NCBI RefSeq assembly: GCF_005405185.1
Contig: NZ_BJDO01000003.1
Span: 55,667-119,666, forward strand
DNA length: 64,000 nucleotides
From: Secundilactobacillus hailunensis
Lineage (GTDB): Bacteria; Bacillota; Bacilli; Lactobacillales; Lactobacillaceae
Direction: 5' to 3'
Position numbers and translations under genes: made by a program. Shown here one piece after another: positions 53,425 to 61,078 of the stretch. The notes beneath the pieces were generated by a model. It saw only the letters and a list, made by a program, of their open reading frames with translations, ran no database searches and was not told the origin of the DNA. Numbering within the stretch: the stretch's first letter is position 1; every line of letters starts with the position of its first letter.

Positions 53425-53793
53425 ATGACTCAAATCAAAGGGAATCCAATTTTAGAAAAAGAAGCCGAAAAGAACCAAGCAATGAATGCTGAACGTGAAA
53501 AGGCCTTAACGCAGGAGCTTGAAAAAGTGCGTTCAGAATTAGCTTATACCAAATCCGAAGCCTTCAACAGAGATCTAAAAGCCTGCCACGTTGATTTATA
53601 CGCCCGAACACGCAAGGAAGACGGGACGGCTGACCCCAAGTTGCAAGCCTATGTTGATCAATTCTTTGGTAAAGTTACTCAGAATTTAGATCATGATGAA
53701 ATGTTACTGCTGAGAGATTGCATCGTAAGCGCGTTTGAAGCTGGCGGTAAGGGCTTGAAACAAGATTGGACAGAGACTAAGGAACCGTTCTAA
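53425..53793 (+). CDS. hypothetical coiled-coil protein
   Basis: 122-residue hydrophilic protein: a coiled-coil-like first half (EKEAEKNQAMNAEREKALTQ), then a compact helical part with VDQFFGKVTQ and FEAGGKGLKQDW. No known family. The ATG at 53425 has AAGGACTGGTGG upstream; an earlier ATG lacks a ribosome site. Single gene between the divergent LacI gene and a terminator. Confidence 0.65.
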   Translation: MTQIKGNPILEKEAEKNQAMNAEREKALTQELEKVRSELAYTKSEAFNRDLKACHVDLYARTRKEDGTADPKLQAYVDQFFGKVTQNLDHDEMLLLRDCIVSAFEAGGKGLKQDWTETKEPF

Positions 53794-53818
53794 CCGTAAC
53801 TATTTTTCGAAAAAATAC

Positions 53819-53858
53819 TAAAACAACAGCCTTGCTTACACGAGCAGGGATGCTGTTT
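53819..53858 (+). terminator. terminator after the coiled-coil gene
   Basis: Imperfect hairpin AAAACAACAGC...GCTGTTTT with inner TTGCT/AGCAG pairs and T runs. Confidence 0.65.
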
Positions 53859-53967
53859 TGCTTTTGCTATTCTTCTAAATTTTCAACGTAATGATTAAAA
53901 GAACGTGTTTCCTTGTCCTTAATCAAAAATTATCAAGCTAGACTGGTTAAACTTCATCCGCTTCTTG

Positions 53968-54489
53968 TCACTCATCGAGGTGGTCTTCATAAAGATAGCC
54001 GGCCGCACGCAGCGATGCCTGAATCGCAGCCAACTGCTCTGGCGTGTCGTAAGCAATCGTATGGGTGTGTACACCATCCGTTAGTTCCGATAATAAGTGT
54101 GCGCTCTGCCGTTTCAGCTTAGCCACAAACAAGTTCACATCACCAATATCTCTGACCTGTAAAGTTGCTTTGAGCTGGCCGTACAGCGGATGGTCGACCA
54201 CAACGTCTTCAATCACACCGCCTGCTTCAACGATTCGTCGCATCTCATCAGCAGTGTCATTGGGAAAATGCCGGCAGACTAGAACCGCTTCATGGACCGC
54301 CTTTTTCTGATATTCATAGCCACGCAAAGTCGCCACGATTGCTTCTCCCCCCGCTCTTAACAGGGAAACATCCCCGACGATTGTTTGCCGGCTCACGTGG
54401 AATTTGCGCGCTAGTTCACTGGCGCTAATAGGCAACTGACTCGTTGATAAAACCGATTGAATCTGTGACCGTCTTTCCGTACTTGTCAA
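53968..54489 (-). CDS. niaR: NiaR, nicotinate-responsive repressor
   Basis: 173-residue repressor of niacin uptake and NAD genes: an HTH (ISASELARKFHVSRQTI) followed by the 3H domain with conserved His residues (VVDHPLYG, DGVHTHTIAYD) that bind metal and nicotinic acid. TTG start at 54489; no upstream ATG is usable. The start codon lies inside a palindrome-like site GGTGTCTTGACAAG, suggesting self-repression. Divergent from pncB, whose leader has a matching palindrome, so it most probably controls pncB. Confidence 0.9.
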   Translation of the reverse strand: MTSTERRSQIQSVLSTSQLPISASELARKFHVSRQTIVGDVSLLRAGGEAIVATLRGYEYQKKAVHEAVLVCRHFPNDTADEMRRIVEAGGVIEDVVVDHPLYGQLKATLQVRDIGDVNLFVAKLKRQSAHLLSELTDGVHTHTIAYDTPEQLAAIQASLRAAGYLYEDHLDE

Positions 54490-54495
54490 GACACC
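54482..54495. promoter_or_regulatory. NiaR-like operator over the niaR start codon
   Basis: GGTGTCTTGACAAG on the minus strand; near-palindrome matching the NiaR-type TGTCNNGACA core. Overlaps the TTG start. Confidence 0.6.
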
Positions 54496-54636
54496 ATCTT
54501 CTTTTAAAAAAAATTTCGATATACGCTTATCGTTTCTCTATTATTTTACCAAACTAGGCGATTAATGGGAACGTCTATTTAAATTAGATTAAACCTTTTC
54601 GCTCAGGTATGCTAAGATATAGGCAATATTTCATGG

Positions 54637-54650
54637 GGTGTCAAGACACC
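54637..54650. promoter_or_regulatory. NiaR-like operator in the pncB leader
   Basis: Perfect palindrome GGTGTC-AA-GACACC, 32 bases before the pncB ATG. Same core as the niaR site. Confidence 0.7.
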
Positions 54651-54681
54651 AATCAAACATGAAAAGATTGGACGATCAGTA

Positions 54682-56094
54682 ATGCTTAACCTTTCTTTAT
54701 TAACCGACCTTTACGAATTTTCGATGGCCAACGGGTTTCAAAAAGATCTGCCCGATACCCGAGCAACCTTTGATATTTTCTTCCGGAAAGTGCCCGATCA
54801 AGGCAGTTTCGTCATCACTGCTGGGCTTCAGCAAATTATTGATGAATTGCCGTTTTCATTTACTGCTGACGACATCGCTTATTTCCGCAGTCTCCATCTT
54901 TGGGACGAGGAATTTTTAAACTTCTTAGCTACCTTTAAATTCGATTGTCACTTACGGGCAATTCCTGAAGGCACCCCCGTTTTCCCACGGGAATCGTTAA
55001 TGACCGTGGAGGGACCGATTGCGCAGGCGCAGCTGTTAGAAACGCTGCTGTTGACCATTCTGAATCACGAGTCACTCATTGCCACCAAGGCTAGACGGAT
55101 GACCTTCGCCGCTGGTAACCGGCCCATCATGGAGTTTGGTGCGCGCCGGGCGCAAGGACCTCAAAGCGCAATCTATGGCGCTCGTGCCGCGGTTATCGGT
55201 GGTGTCGCCAGCACATCCAACGTTTTAGCGGGCAAGCTATTTTCGATTCCGGTTGCCGGCACCATGGCCCACAGTTGGATCGAAGCTTATCCCGATGAAC
55301 TAACCGCCTTTCGTCAGTGGGCTAAATATTATCCGGACAACAGTGCTTTGCTGGTTGATACCTATGACGTTCTGACTTCTGGTATTCCTAACGCCATTAC
55401 CGTGTTCAAGGAATTACGCGCTAAGGGCCACGAACCCGTGGGCATCCGTATTGATTCCGGTGACATTGCTTCACTATCGCGCCAAGCAAGAACCATGTTA
55501 GATGAAGCTGGTTTCCCTAAAGCTAAAATTACGATTTCCAACGCGCTAGACGAAAACATCATCGAATCGTTACTGCATCAGGGCGCACCAATTGATAACT
55601 TCGGGGTTGGTGAAAAGTTGATCACCAGTGCGTCAGCGCCCGTATTAAGCGGTGTTTATAAGCTAGCCGCTATCGAGCAAAATGGTCAACTGATTCCGAA
55701 AATTAAAATCAGTGACAGTCGTGAAAAAGTCACCATTCCCGGTCAAAAACAAATTTACCGGCTTTACCGCCAGGGTACTCACGACGCCTTTGCTGACCTG
55801 ATTGCGTTAGCTGACGAAGACGTGGTTAATCAACACCACCTCGAAGCCTTTGACAGTAACCCGCTCAGTGTCAGCAAAGTTCAAAAATTAAACGACTTTG
55901 ATGCTCAACCACTGTTAAAACCAGTCGACTTGAAGCAATCTGCCGTTAGCCCGTTGGAAATTCAAAAGTTCAGTAAGCAATGCTTAGCCGAATTGCCGGA
56001 TGAAACTAAACGGCTGACCAATCCGGATACTTATCACGTTTACATGACGACAAAATTGGCCAAATTGCAGGATGAGCTGATCAACGCTAACTAA
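54682..56094 (+). CDS. pncB: nicotinate phosphoribosyltransferase
   Basis: 470-residue enzyme converting nicotinate and PRPP to nicotinate mononucleotide, the first step of the Preiss-Handler route to NAD. Seen: amino-terminal LLTDLYEFSMANGF, the PRPP site region GIRIDSGDIASLSRQ and IDNFGVGEKLITS with the catalytic His in the fold. Length is normal for the long bacterial type. ATG with a weak GGACGATC ribosome site. Divergent from niaR with an operator in the leader; terminator follows. Confidence 0.95.
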   Translation: MLNLSLLTDLYEFSMANGFQKDLPDTRATFDIFFRKVPDQGSFVITAGLQQIIDELPFSFTADDIAYFRSLHLWDEEFLNFLATFKFDCHLRAIPEGTPVFPRESLMTVEGPIAQAQLLETLLLTILNHESLIATKARRMTFAAGNRPIMEFGARRAQGPQSAIYGARAAVIGGVASTSNVLAGKLFSIPVAGTMAHSWIEAYPDELTAFRQWAKYYPDNSALLVDTYDVLTSGIPNAITVFKELRAKGHEPVGIRIDSGDIASLSRQARTMLDEAGFPKAKITISNALDENIIESLLHQGAPIDNFGVGEKLITSASAPVLSGVYKLAAIEQNGQLIPKIKISDSREKVTIPGQKQIYRLYRQGTHDAFADLIALADEDVVNQHHLEAFDSNPLSVSKVQKLNDFDAQPLLKPVDLKQSAVSPLEIQKFSKQCLAELPDETKRLTNPDTYHVYMTTKLAKLQDELINAN

Positions 56095-56098
56095 GATA

Positions 56099-56137
56099 TA
56101 CAAAGGGCACCTCAGAAATACTGGGGATGCCCTTTGT
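56099..56137 (+). terminator. terminator after pncB
   Basis: ACAAAGGGCA arm with TGCCCTTTGT and inner CAG/CTG pairs. Confidence 0.85.
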
Positions 56138-56186
56138 GATAAAATGTTGCACTTGATTTGACAATTCAGACCATAAAAATACTATC

Positions 56187-56444
56187 CTAATCTAACTCGA
56201 AAACAGCATCCGCCGTATCCCAATCTTGCACCCAATCCGAAATATTTTTACTGTCAAGATCACCGTCGACCATCCACTGAATCTCGTATAATTTATGAGG
56301 ATTTCCATCCAGCTTGTACCCCTTACCATGGACGATTTTAATCGTTTCGCTGACACCCATTACGGTGCTTTCAAAGATTTCATCGGTAGCGGGCTGGGTC
56401 ACCACGTATTTGACACCATCAACACTAACAATTGGTTTTGCCAT
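56187..56444 (-). CDS. small hypothetical protein
   Basis: 85-residue acidic protein with a beta-rich pattern (VSVDGVKYVV, YKLDGNPHKLYEIQW) and no family I can name. The ATG at 56444 has AAGGAGTG directly upstream; the longer frame adds 17 doubtful residues. Single gene convergent with pncB. Confidence 0.68.
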   Translation of the reverse strand: MAKPIVSVDGVKYVVTQPATDEIFESTVMGVSETIKIVHGKGYKLDGNPHKLYEIQWMVDGDLDSKNISDWVQDWDTADAVFELD

Positions 56445-56676
56445 AATTAAACACTCCTTCGATATTTGATTAGCTTTTACATTAATTATAACCAAATTTT
56501 TGAATCATTTAAGGTCTAACCCTCATGTGCCTACTTTTTACTGTTCTTTTATCCCTCAACAGACACACATTCCAAATTATTCAATCAATGGGGCGAACAC
56601 ATTAACAGTCCCTAATTGTATATCACATCTACTTTCAAGTATAATAGCCCTATCAAACAATCGAGGGGGCATCGCA

Positions 56677-58812
56677 ATGCCGAAACGAATCACACGGGAA
56701 TCAGTTCTTGATACTGCGACTGCAGATATCAGTGACTTTATCAAAACCAAACCTTTTCTTAATTATTACGTCCACAATCAGGCTAGCAAGCAACTGGCGC
56801 CAGAATACCTGCTGCAGTTTTGTACCCAGATGTATGATATTTGGGGGCAGCATCCGCGTAAATGGACTCAAAAATCAATCAGTACAACTTTACTGATTTC
56901 AAACCCATATTGGCCGTTGCTAACAAACAAACTACAGTCAACTGAATGGTTTAACATCCTCACCAAATATGTCGCCTATCTCATTGCCAATGGCGAAATA
57001 ACGGGTAATCCTAATCTTGCTAAAAATATTGAACACCATCTCGGCACTCGCTTAAATATTGGTCCAAATTTCGCTAGTAGCTACTGGTTAGCAAAACTTC
57101 GTCAACTGCAAAAAACACCCAATTTCACTTCAAGTGATCAGTATAAAAACTATGAAATGCAACACGTTAGCGATATATTACTTCTGGCCAATAACACCTC
57201 TTTTGCAACACTTTTTCAGATATATCGGGAACTGACTATTTTTCAATTTGATATTGATAACGTCGCAGACTACTTGCAAGCAGGCCTGATTAGCATTTAC
57301 CCCAAAAACAAGACCGTCCGCTCATTAACTTTTCAAAATGATCTAGAAGCCATCTTTGATAAACATAAAAATGTGATTGCTAGTCTATTGGATCGAATTG
57401 TAATCGTTGCCGCACAGAATCATCTGAACTTACGACAAAATGCTTCTAGAAAAGCCTTTTTCAAACAATACCAAACAGTTCTTGCTTCAATTGCGCCTAT
57501 TGATCAGATTCAATCTGATCTGCAAGAAGTGCTTAATGGAAAACCGCTTAATGTCATGTCTTTACTCACCCAAACTCCCAATACTGACACCACTGTTAAG
57601 GGTGGCTATGATTGGCACGGCGATCTTCGCTACCATTTCATTGATTTCAAAAGTGGTAAGGCCAGCTACCTAGCCCCTAATACGATGGTATCCATCATGC
57701 ATTTTTTCACAGCAAACGAAAAACCTGCCACGGTTCTTAAAACCACCAAACAAGTCTTGCAAAGTCATTCAAACATCAAGCATGCCACCGATTACGCACT
57801 ACAAACAGATATCTTAGTACCATTTGTGTCAAGTGAGCAATCGATTGTTGAAGTATTCTTAACCGATTTTCAAAGGCACTTTCCGACCAAATTGTCAGGC
57901 TTCAAAATGAATATGACCGAGGTTGCGGCCACGATTTACCGTTTTTATAACGATTTATTCATACAGACTGGTCGTTTCCGACGTAAATGGACGGGCAGGT
58001 CAGTGGCACAAATACTAAATGATTCGCAACTCGAATGGATCAACATGACCCCTCAGCAAGCTAGCGATAGTTATGAGATTCTAGCACCCTACATTGATTT
58101 TCTGATAGATAATCGTTACCTAACTCCCAGTGAGGCTATCCAGAACGTCTTATCCGATTTCGTTGATGAGCTTAACCCACTACTGGATGAGGATAATGAT
58201 GTCCTCACAGATCAAGATAGGGTATTGCGGTTAATACTCAAGCTGGCCGATCTTTTTGACGTAACCGACCTCACTGATGATGCTGACTTTACTAAACTTA
58301 TTGCTGAACATGAAATTGAAGCCATTTTACTTGCTGAAGAATTTCGTTTGGGTGAACTTATCAACCTCCAAGCAAATGCAATTGAGTTTAATTCTCAGGA
58401 GGCTTATAACAATTATTGTTTCAACTGGTTTACGTCTTTCCTAAAACCAACCTACACAAAGGCCACGGTGGCTAAATTAACCGGTATTCCCAGTGTCTTG
58501 CAAGACAACATTTTCTGGTCACAAGTGTTCAATAAATTAATCACATCTGATGACCCATTACCATGTCAAAAACGTCTTCAAGTTGCGCTTCAAATTTACT
58601 TAGGGCAAACTGAAGCACCCAATAAAGATCAAATCAAAAACTTTGCAGCTAAGTTTGATCAGTGTCGTAAAGCGTTGGAGATATCCAAAACAGAATTCAA
58701 AGACTTATTAGCACCTGACCCACAGTTGACACAGCAATCAATGGTTGCTAATAATGTCATTTCTTTAGATGAAGCGCGTAAATTAGCCAAAAAGCGTCAT
58801 AAGAAACGTTAA
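56677..58812 (+). CDS. large protein of unknown function
   Basis: 711-residue, mostly helical, soluble protein; no signal peptide, membrane helix or catalytic motif that I recognise. Two similar HTH-like sections (residues 50-90 and 425-465) both contain RKWTxxS near their end (HPRKWTQKSISTTLL and RFRRKWTGRSVAQIL), suggesting an internal duplication. The end is basic (AKKRHKKR). The frame extends 59 codons further upstream, but the ATG at 56677 has GAGGGGGCATC. Base composition is more AT-rich than that of the housekeeping genes around it, a possible sign of transfer. Confidence 0.72.
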   Translation: MPKRITRESVLDTATADISDFIKTKPFLNYYVHNQASKQLAPEYLLQFCTQMYDIWGQHPRKWTQKSISTTLLISNPYWPLLTNKLQSTEWFNILTKYVAYLIANGEITGNPNLAKNIEHHLGTRLNIGPNFASSYWLAKLRQLQKTPNFTSSDQYKNYEMQHVSDILLLANNTSFATLFQIYRELTIFQFDIDNVADYLQAGLISIYPKNKTVRSLTFQNDLEAIFDKHKNVIASLLDRIVIVAAQNHLNLRQNASRKAFFKQYQTVLASIAPIDQIQSDLQEVLNGKPLNVMSLLTQTPNTDTTVKGGYDWHGDLRYHFIDFKSGKASYLAPNTMVSIMHFFTANEKPATVLKTTKQVLQSHSNIKHATDYALQTDILVPFVSSEQSIVEVFLTDFQRHFPTKLSGFKMNMTEVAATIYRFYNDLFIQTGRFRRKWTGRSVAQILNDSQLEWINMTPQQASDSYEILAPYIDFLIDNRYLTPSEAIQNVLSDFVDELNPLLDEDNDVLTDQDRVLRLILKLADLFDVTDLTDDADFTKLIAEHEIEAILLAEEFRLGELINLQANAIEFNSQEAYNNYCFNWFTSFLKPTYTKATVAKLTGIPSVLQDNIFWSQVFNKLITSDDPLPCQKRLQVALQIYLGQTEAPNKDQIKNFAAKFDQCRKALEISKTEFKDLLAPDPQLTQQSMVANNVISLDEARKLAKKRHKKR

Positions 58813-58983
58813 CGATCAGGATTGGCTCAGATAATCGGTTAGCGTCCCAAGATACTTTTTTTAAATATCGCATATGCTCTGGTTTCGATATCAATGTTCT
58901 ATTGATATTAAGAAATCTCTTGGTATAACGAATTATCTGTCCTCGCATAGTAGTTATTCCTATTTTTCACCTAGGAAGATATA

Positions 58984-59055
58984 AATACAACAATCCCCTA
59001 GAGGCAGACAACCACATTGATTCAGTTGTCTACCTCTAGGGGATTATTGTATTTT
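58984..59055. terminator. long bidirectional terminator hairpin
   Basis: Arms of about 28 bases, AATACAA..CAATCCCCTAGAGG and CCTCTAGGGGATT.ATTGTATT plus an inner AGACAAC/GTTGTCT stem; one or two mismatches. Confidence 0.75.
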
Positions 59056-59100
59056 GTATGATTATTGACTATTTGAGTCTACAACCGTTATATTTGATGC

Positions 59101-59352
59101 CTAAAAATGAAACAATCTCTCAGCATTTCCATGCCCAATCTTTTCCTTAATCTCTTGGTCGATCGGCGCATCAACAAGAAACTTCTGTGCACCATCCGGT
59201 TGAATATAAGGATAGTCAATAGCATAGAGTAGATGATCAGGACCGAGTTCGGTTAAATCAAGCTGCAACTGTGGCCAGGTTCAGATGGTGATCAGTTTTC
59301 CACCTAAGTCAGCGCCATCTTCAATCGTTAAAGCTTTTAAAGGTGGTTCATG
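59101..59352 (-). pseudogene. second amidohydrolase 2 family remnant
   Basis: The last 59 codons of an amidohydrolase-like gene: AIDYPYIQPD, then FLVDAPIDQEIKEKIGHGNAE and RLFHF. This ending aligns with the stub at 47453-47602. Reading upstream, an in-frame TGA at 59281-59283 breaks the frame, and the part beyond is not amidohydrolase-like. No start or ribosome site. Confidence 0.72.
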
Positions 59353-59585
59353 GTTTATTCAGTTTCCACAAACCAAAAAATCACTCTGGGGCAGACATTT
59401 ATGGTCTCTTAGCTTCTTTATGAGTACCCTTGGTAATACTCTTCAAAAGAAACAATAGTTCAATACGTTGACTCACAATTAGACCGATACAACGGTGGAC
59501 GTCCAAGGCGTTGATTCATCTCGGCATTAAAATACCGAGTTTTCTCAACTGACGCCACTTATAAAGTTAAATTGGAGGCGTTAAG
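59353..59585. other. decayed intergenic DNA with possible transposase remnant
   Basis: At about 59445-59585 on the plus strand a frame reads IVQYVDSQLDRYNGGRPRR, then a stop, then more open sequence, faintly like a transposase carboxyl end. With one in-frame stop and no start it is at most a remnant; I am not sure of it. Confidence 0.25.
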
Positions 59586-60158
59586 ATGAATAAGGGACGA
59601 TTAGAAGCATTTAAGGATGCTGTCATTGCGATTGCAGCCACAATCATGGTACTCGAGTTACGCCCACCTAAAGGCGTAACTTTGAAAACGTTAAGCCAAG
59701 ATTGGCCGATCCTGTTATCTTATATTGTCAGTTTCACGCTGATATATGTAGTTTGGTATTCCCATCATAATATCTTTAATAAGGCGAAGATTATTTCAAC
59801 ACGGACCTTTCTGCTCAACGGACTGTGGTTATTTGTTTTGAATCTGGTTCCCTTTGCGACTGCTTGGGTCGGTCAGCACATTGACAAGACTGTTCCTGAA
59901 GTGGTCTATTTAATTGTTATGTTCTTATGGTCAGCAATTTTTCAGTTGATGGACCAGTCAATACTAAAAGATAATCCTGAAATGAGGCCTGACAATTCAA
60001 ATCGCTTAAGTTCGCGACTATTGCTGTACGGTACAAATATTTTTGGCATCTTTCTGGCATTTGTTTGGCCAATTGGGGCTTTATTAACTGTTGGGGTTAT
60101 CAGTATGATACACATGATTGATTTATTGCGGGTTTCTCCAGTGCACCCCACTGAATGA
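59586..60158 (+). CDS. TMEM175/DUF1211 family membrane protein
   Basis: 190-residue membrane protein with about five or six helices; bacterial members are tetrameric potassium-selective channels. The amino terminus RLEAFKDAVIAIAATIMVLEL is the family hallmark, with FKD where FSD or FTD is usual. Middle: VWYSHHNIFNKA, another conserved stretch. ATG with GGAGGCGTTAAG. It stands after the decayed stretch and before the toxin-antitoxin pair, which points the other way. Confidence 0.87.
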   Translation: MNKGRLEAFKDAVIAIAATIMVLELRPPKGVTLKTLSQDWPILLSYIVSFTLIYVVWYSHHNIFNKAKIISTRTFLLNGLWLFVLNLVPFATAWVGQHIDKTVPEVVYLIVMFLWSAIFQLMDQSILKDNPEMRPDNSNRLSSRLLLYGTNIFGIFLAFVWPIGALLTVGVISMIHMIDLLRVSPVHPTE

Positions 60159-60171
60159 ATTGAAGAACGAT

Positions 60172-60201
60172 CAAAAAAAGAGCTGTAAATACAGCCCTTT
60201 T
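60172..60201. terminator. terminator between the channel and toxin genes
   Basis: AAAAAAGAGCTGT and ACAGCCCTTTT arms, four-base loop; T run on the minus strand. Confidence 0.7.
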
Positions 60202-60475
60202 AACCAAACAATGAATCATGACTACCTGTGTCGGTCAGCACTAATTTTAATTTATCGCCCTCAATATAGTAAATCAACAGCCAATCTGATTCAATATGAA
60301 TTTCATCAAAACCATTCCAGATTCCTTTAAGTTGATGTTGCCTCAAACGTTTGAGTTCGACCTCATTATCATTCACAATTGCTTGAATCGCTTTTGACAT
60401 CTTTTTAATGTTGTAGTGTTTCTTTTTTAACTTCTTGGCACTTTTTAAGAATTTAGCGGTTGCCTCAATCTTCAT
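60200..60475 (-). CDS. type II toxin, YafQ/RelE family mRNA interferase
   Basis: 91-residue RelE-superfamily toxin of the YafQ branch (FLKSAKKLKKKHYN, HQLKGIWNGFDEIHIESDWLL in part, and LVLTDTGSHDSLFG end). The conserved HQL..., W..., and His-Asp end fit YafQ toxins that cleave mRNA on the ribosome. It overlaps the antitoxin gene by 11 bases in one operon, as expected for translational coupling. Whether it is active cannot be told from sequence. Confidence 0.9.
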   Translation of the reverse strand: MKIEATAKFLKSAKKLKKKHYNIKKMSKAIQAIVNDNEVELKRLRQHQLKGIWNGFDEIHIESDWLLIYYIEGDKLKLVLTDTGSHDSLFG

Positions 60476-60743
60476 TAATATAGTCTTCCAATTCTTTAAC
60501 CGAGTTAAAACTTGTTAGATTACGGTTATGCAACGTATCAGTACGTGCTTGATTAACATCATCGGGAATTAAAGATAATTTATTGAGGGGTAATGATTGA
60601 GTCCTTACTGTTTGCGTTAAGAAGATATTGATTGCAGTGCTTAGATCAAGTCCAAGTTCAGTATAGATTTTTTGAGCTTCTTCTTTAGTTTGCTTATCCA
60701 CTCGAATACTAATCCGAGCATTTTTACTTTCTATTTTTGACAT
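60465..60743 (-). CDS. type II antitoxin, RelB/DinJ family
   Basis: 92-residue antitoxin: amino-terminal ribbon-helix-helix (ARISIRVDKQTKEEAQKIYTE in part, then LGLDLSTAINIFLTQTV), carboxyl tail that wraps the toxin. ATG with AGAGGTGATAAT. First gene of the pair; the RHH domain normally represses its own promoter. Confidence 0.9.
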   Translation of the reverse strand: MSKIESKNARISIRVDKQTKEEAQKIYTELGLDLSTAINIFLTQTVRTQSLPLNKLSLIPDDVNQARTDTLHNRNLTSFNSVKELEDYINED

Positions 60744-60922
60744 ATTATCACCTCTGCAATTATCTTAGCCCATAAGATACCCAATGTACACCAAAAAGCA
60801 CCCAAATAATTTTCAATAAAACAGCTCGCTTAATTCCCAAATTATCAATTCAAGCGCAACGTTTTTACAATCATCACGCTTATTTAAATAATAAATTATA
60901 TAATATAAAAGTGGTTCTTAAA
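60744..60922. other. intergenic region upstream of the toxin-antitoxin operon
   Basis: AT-rich; must hold the toxin-antitoxin promoter. A TTTAAATAATAAATTATATAAT-like run, about 60885-60906, is promoter-like. No clear palindrome seen. Confidence 0.35.
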
Positions 60923-61078
60923 GTGACTAAATCAAAGTGGCTTCTAACTTTATTAACGTTTGAGAATCTTTTTAAATCGACGCTGCAAATTATTGCGAAC
61001 AAAGATGATGCTTCAAACGTTGTTCCTAAATCCGTAATAAGAGCGTTAATTGATCAAGTAAAGAAGGTAAATACATGA
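60923..61078 (+). CDS. possible small ORF translationally coupled to rarA
   Basis: 51-residue frame starting at GTG 60923 (another in-frame GTG at 60911), ending in an ATGA overlap with rarA. The sequence has TKSKWLLTLLTFENLF and SVIRALIDQVKKVNT. No ribosome site is visible, so it may only be leader DNA. No known family. Confidence 0.3.
   Translation: MTKSKWLLTLLTFENLFKSTLQIIANKDDASNVVPKSVIRALIDQVKKVNT

Noticed and set aside
59445..59585. IS transposase gene
   Set aside because: Only a faint resemblance over 40 codons with an in-frame stop; listed only as a doubtful remnant.
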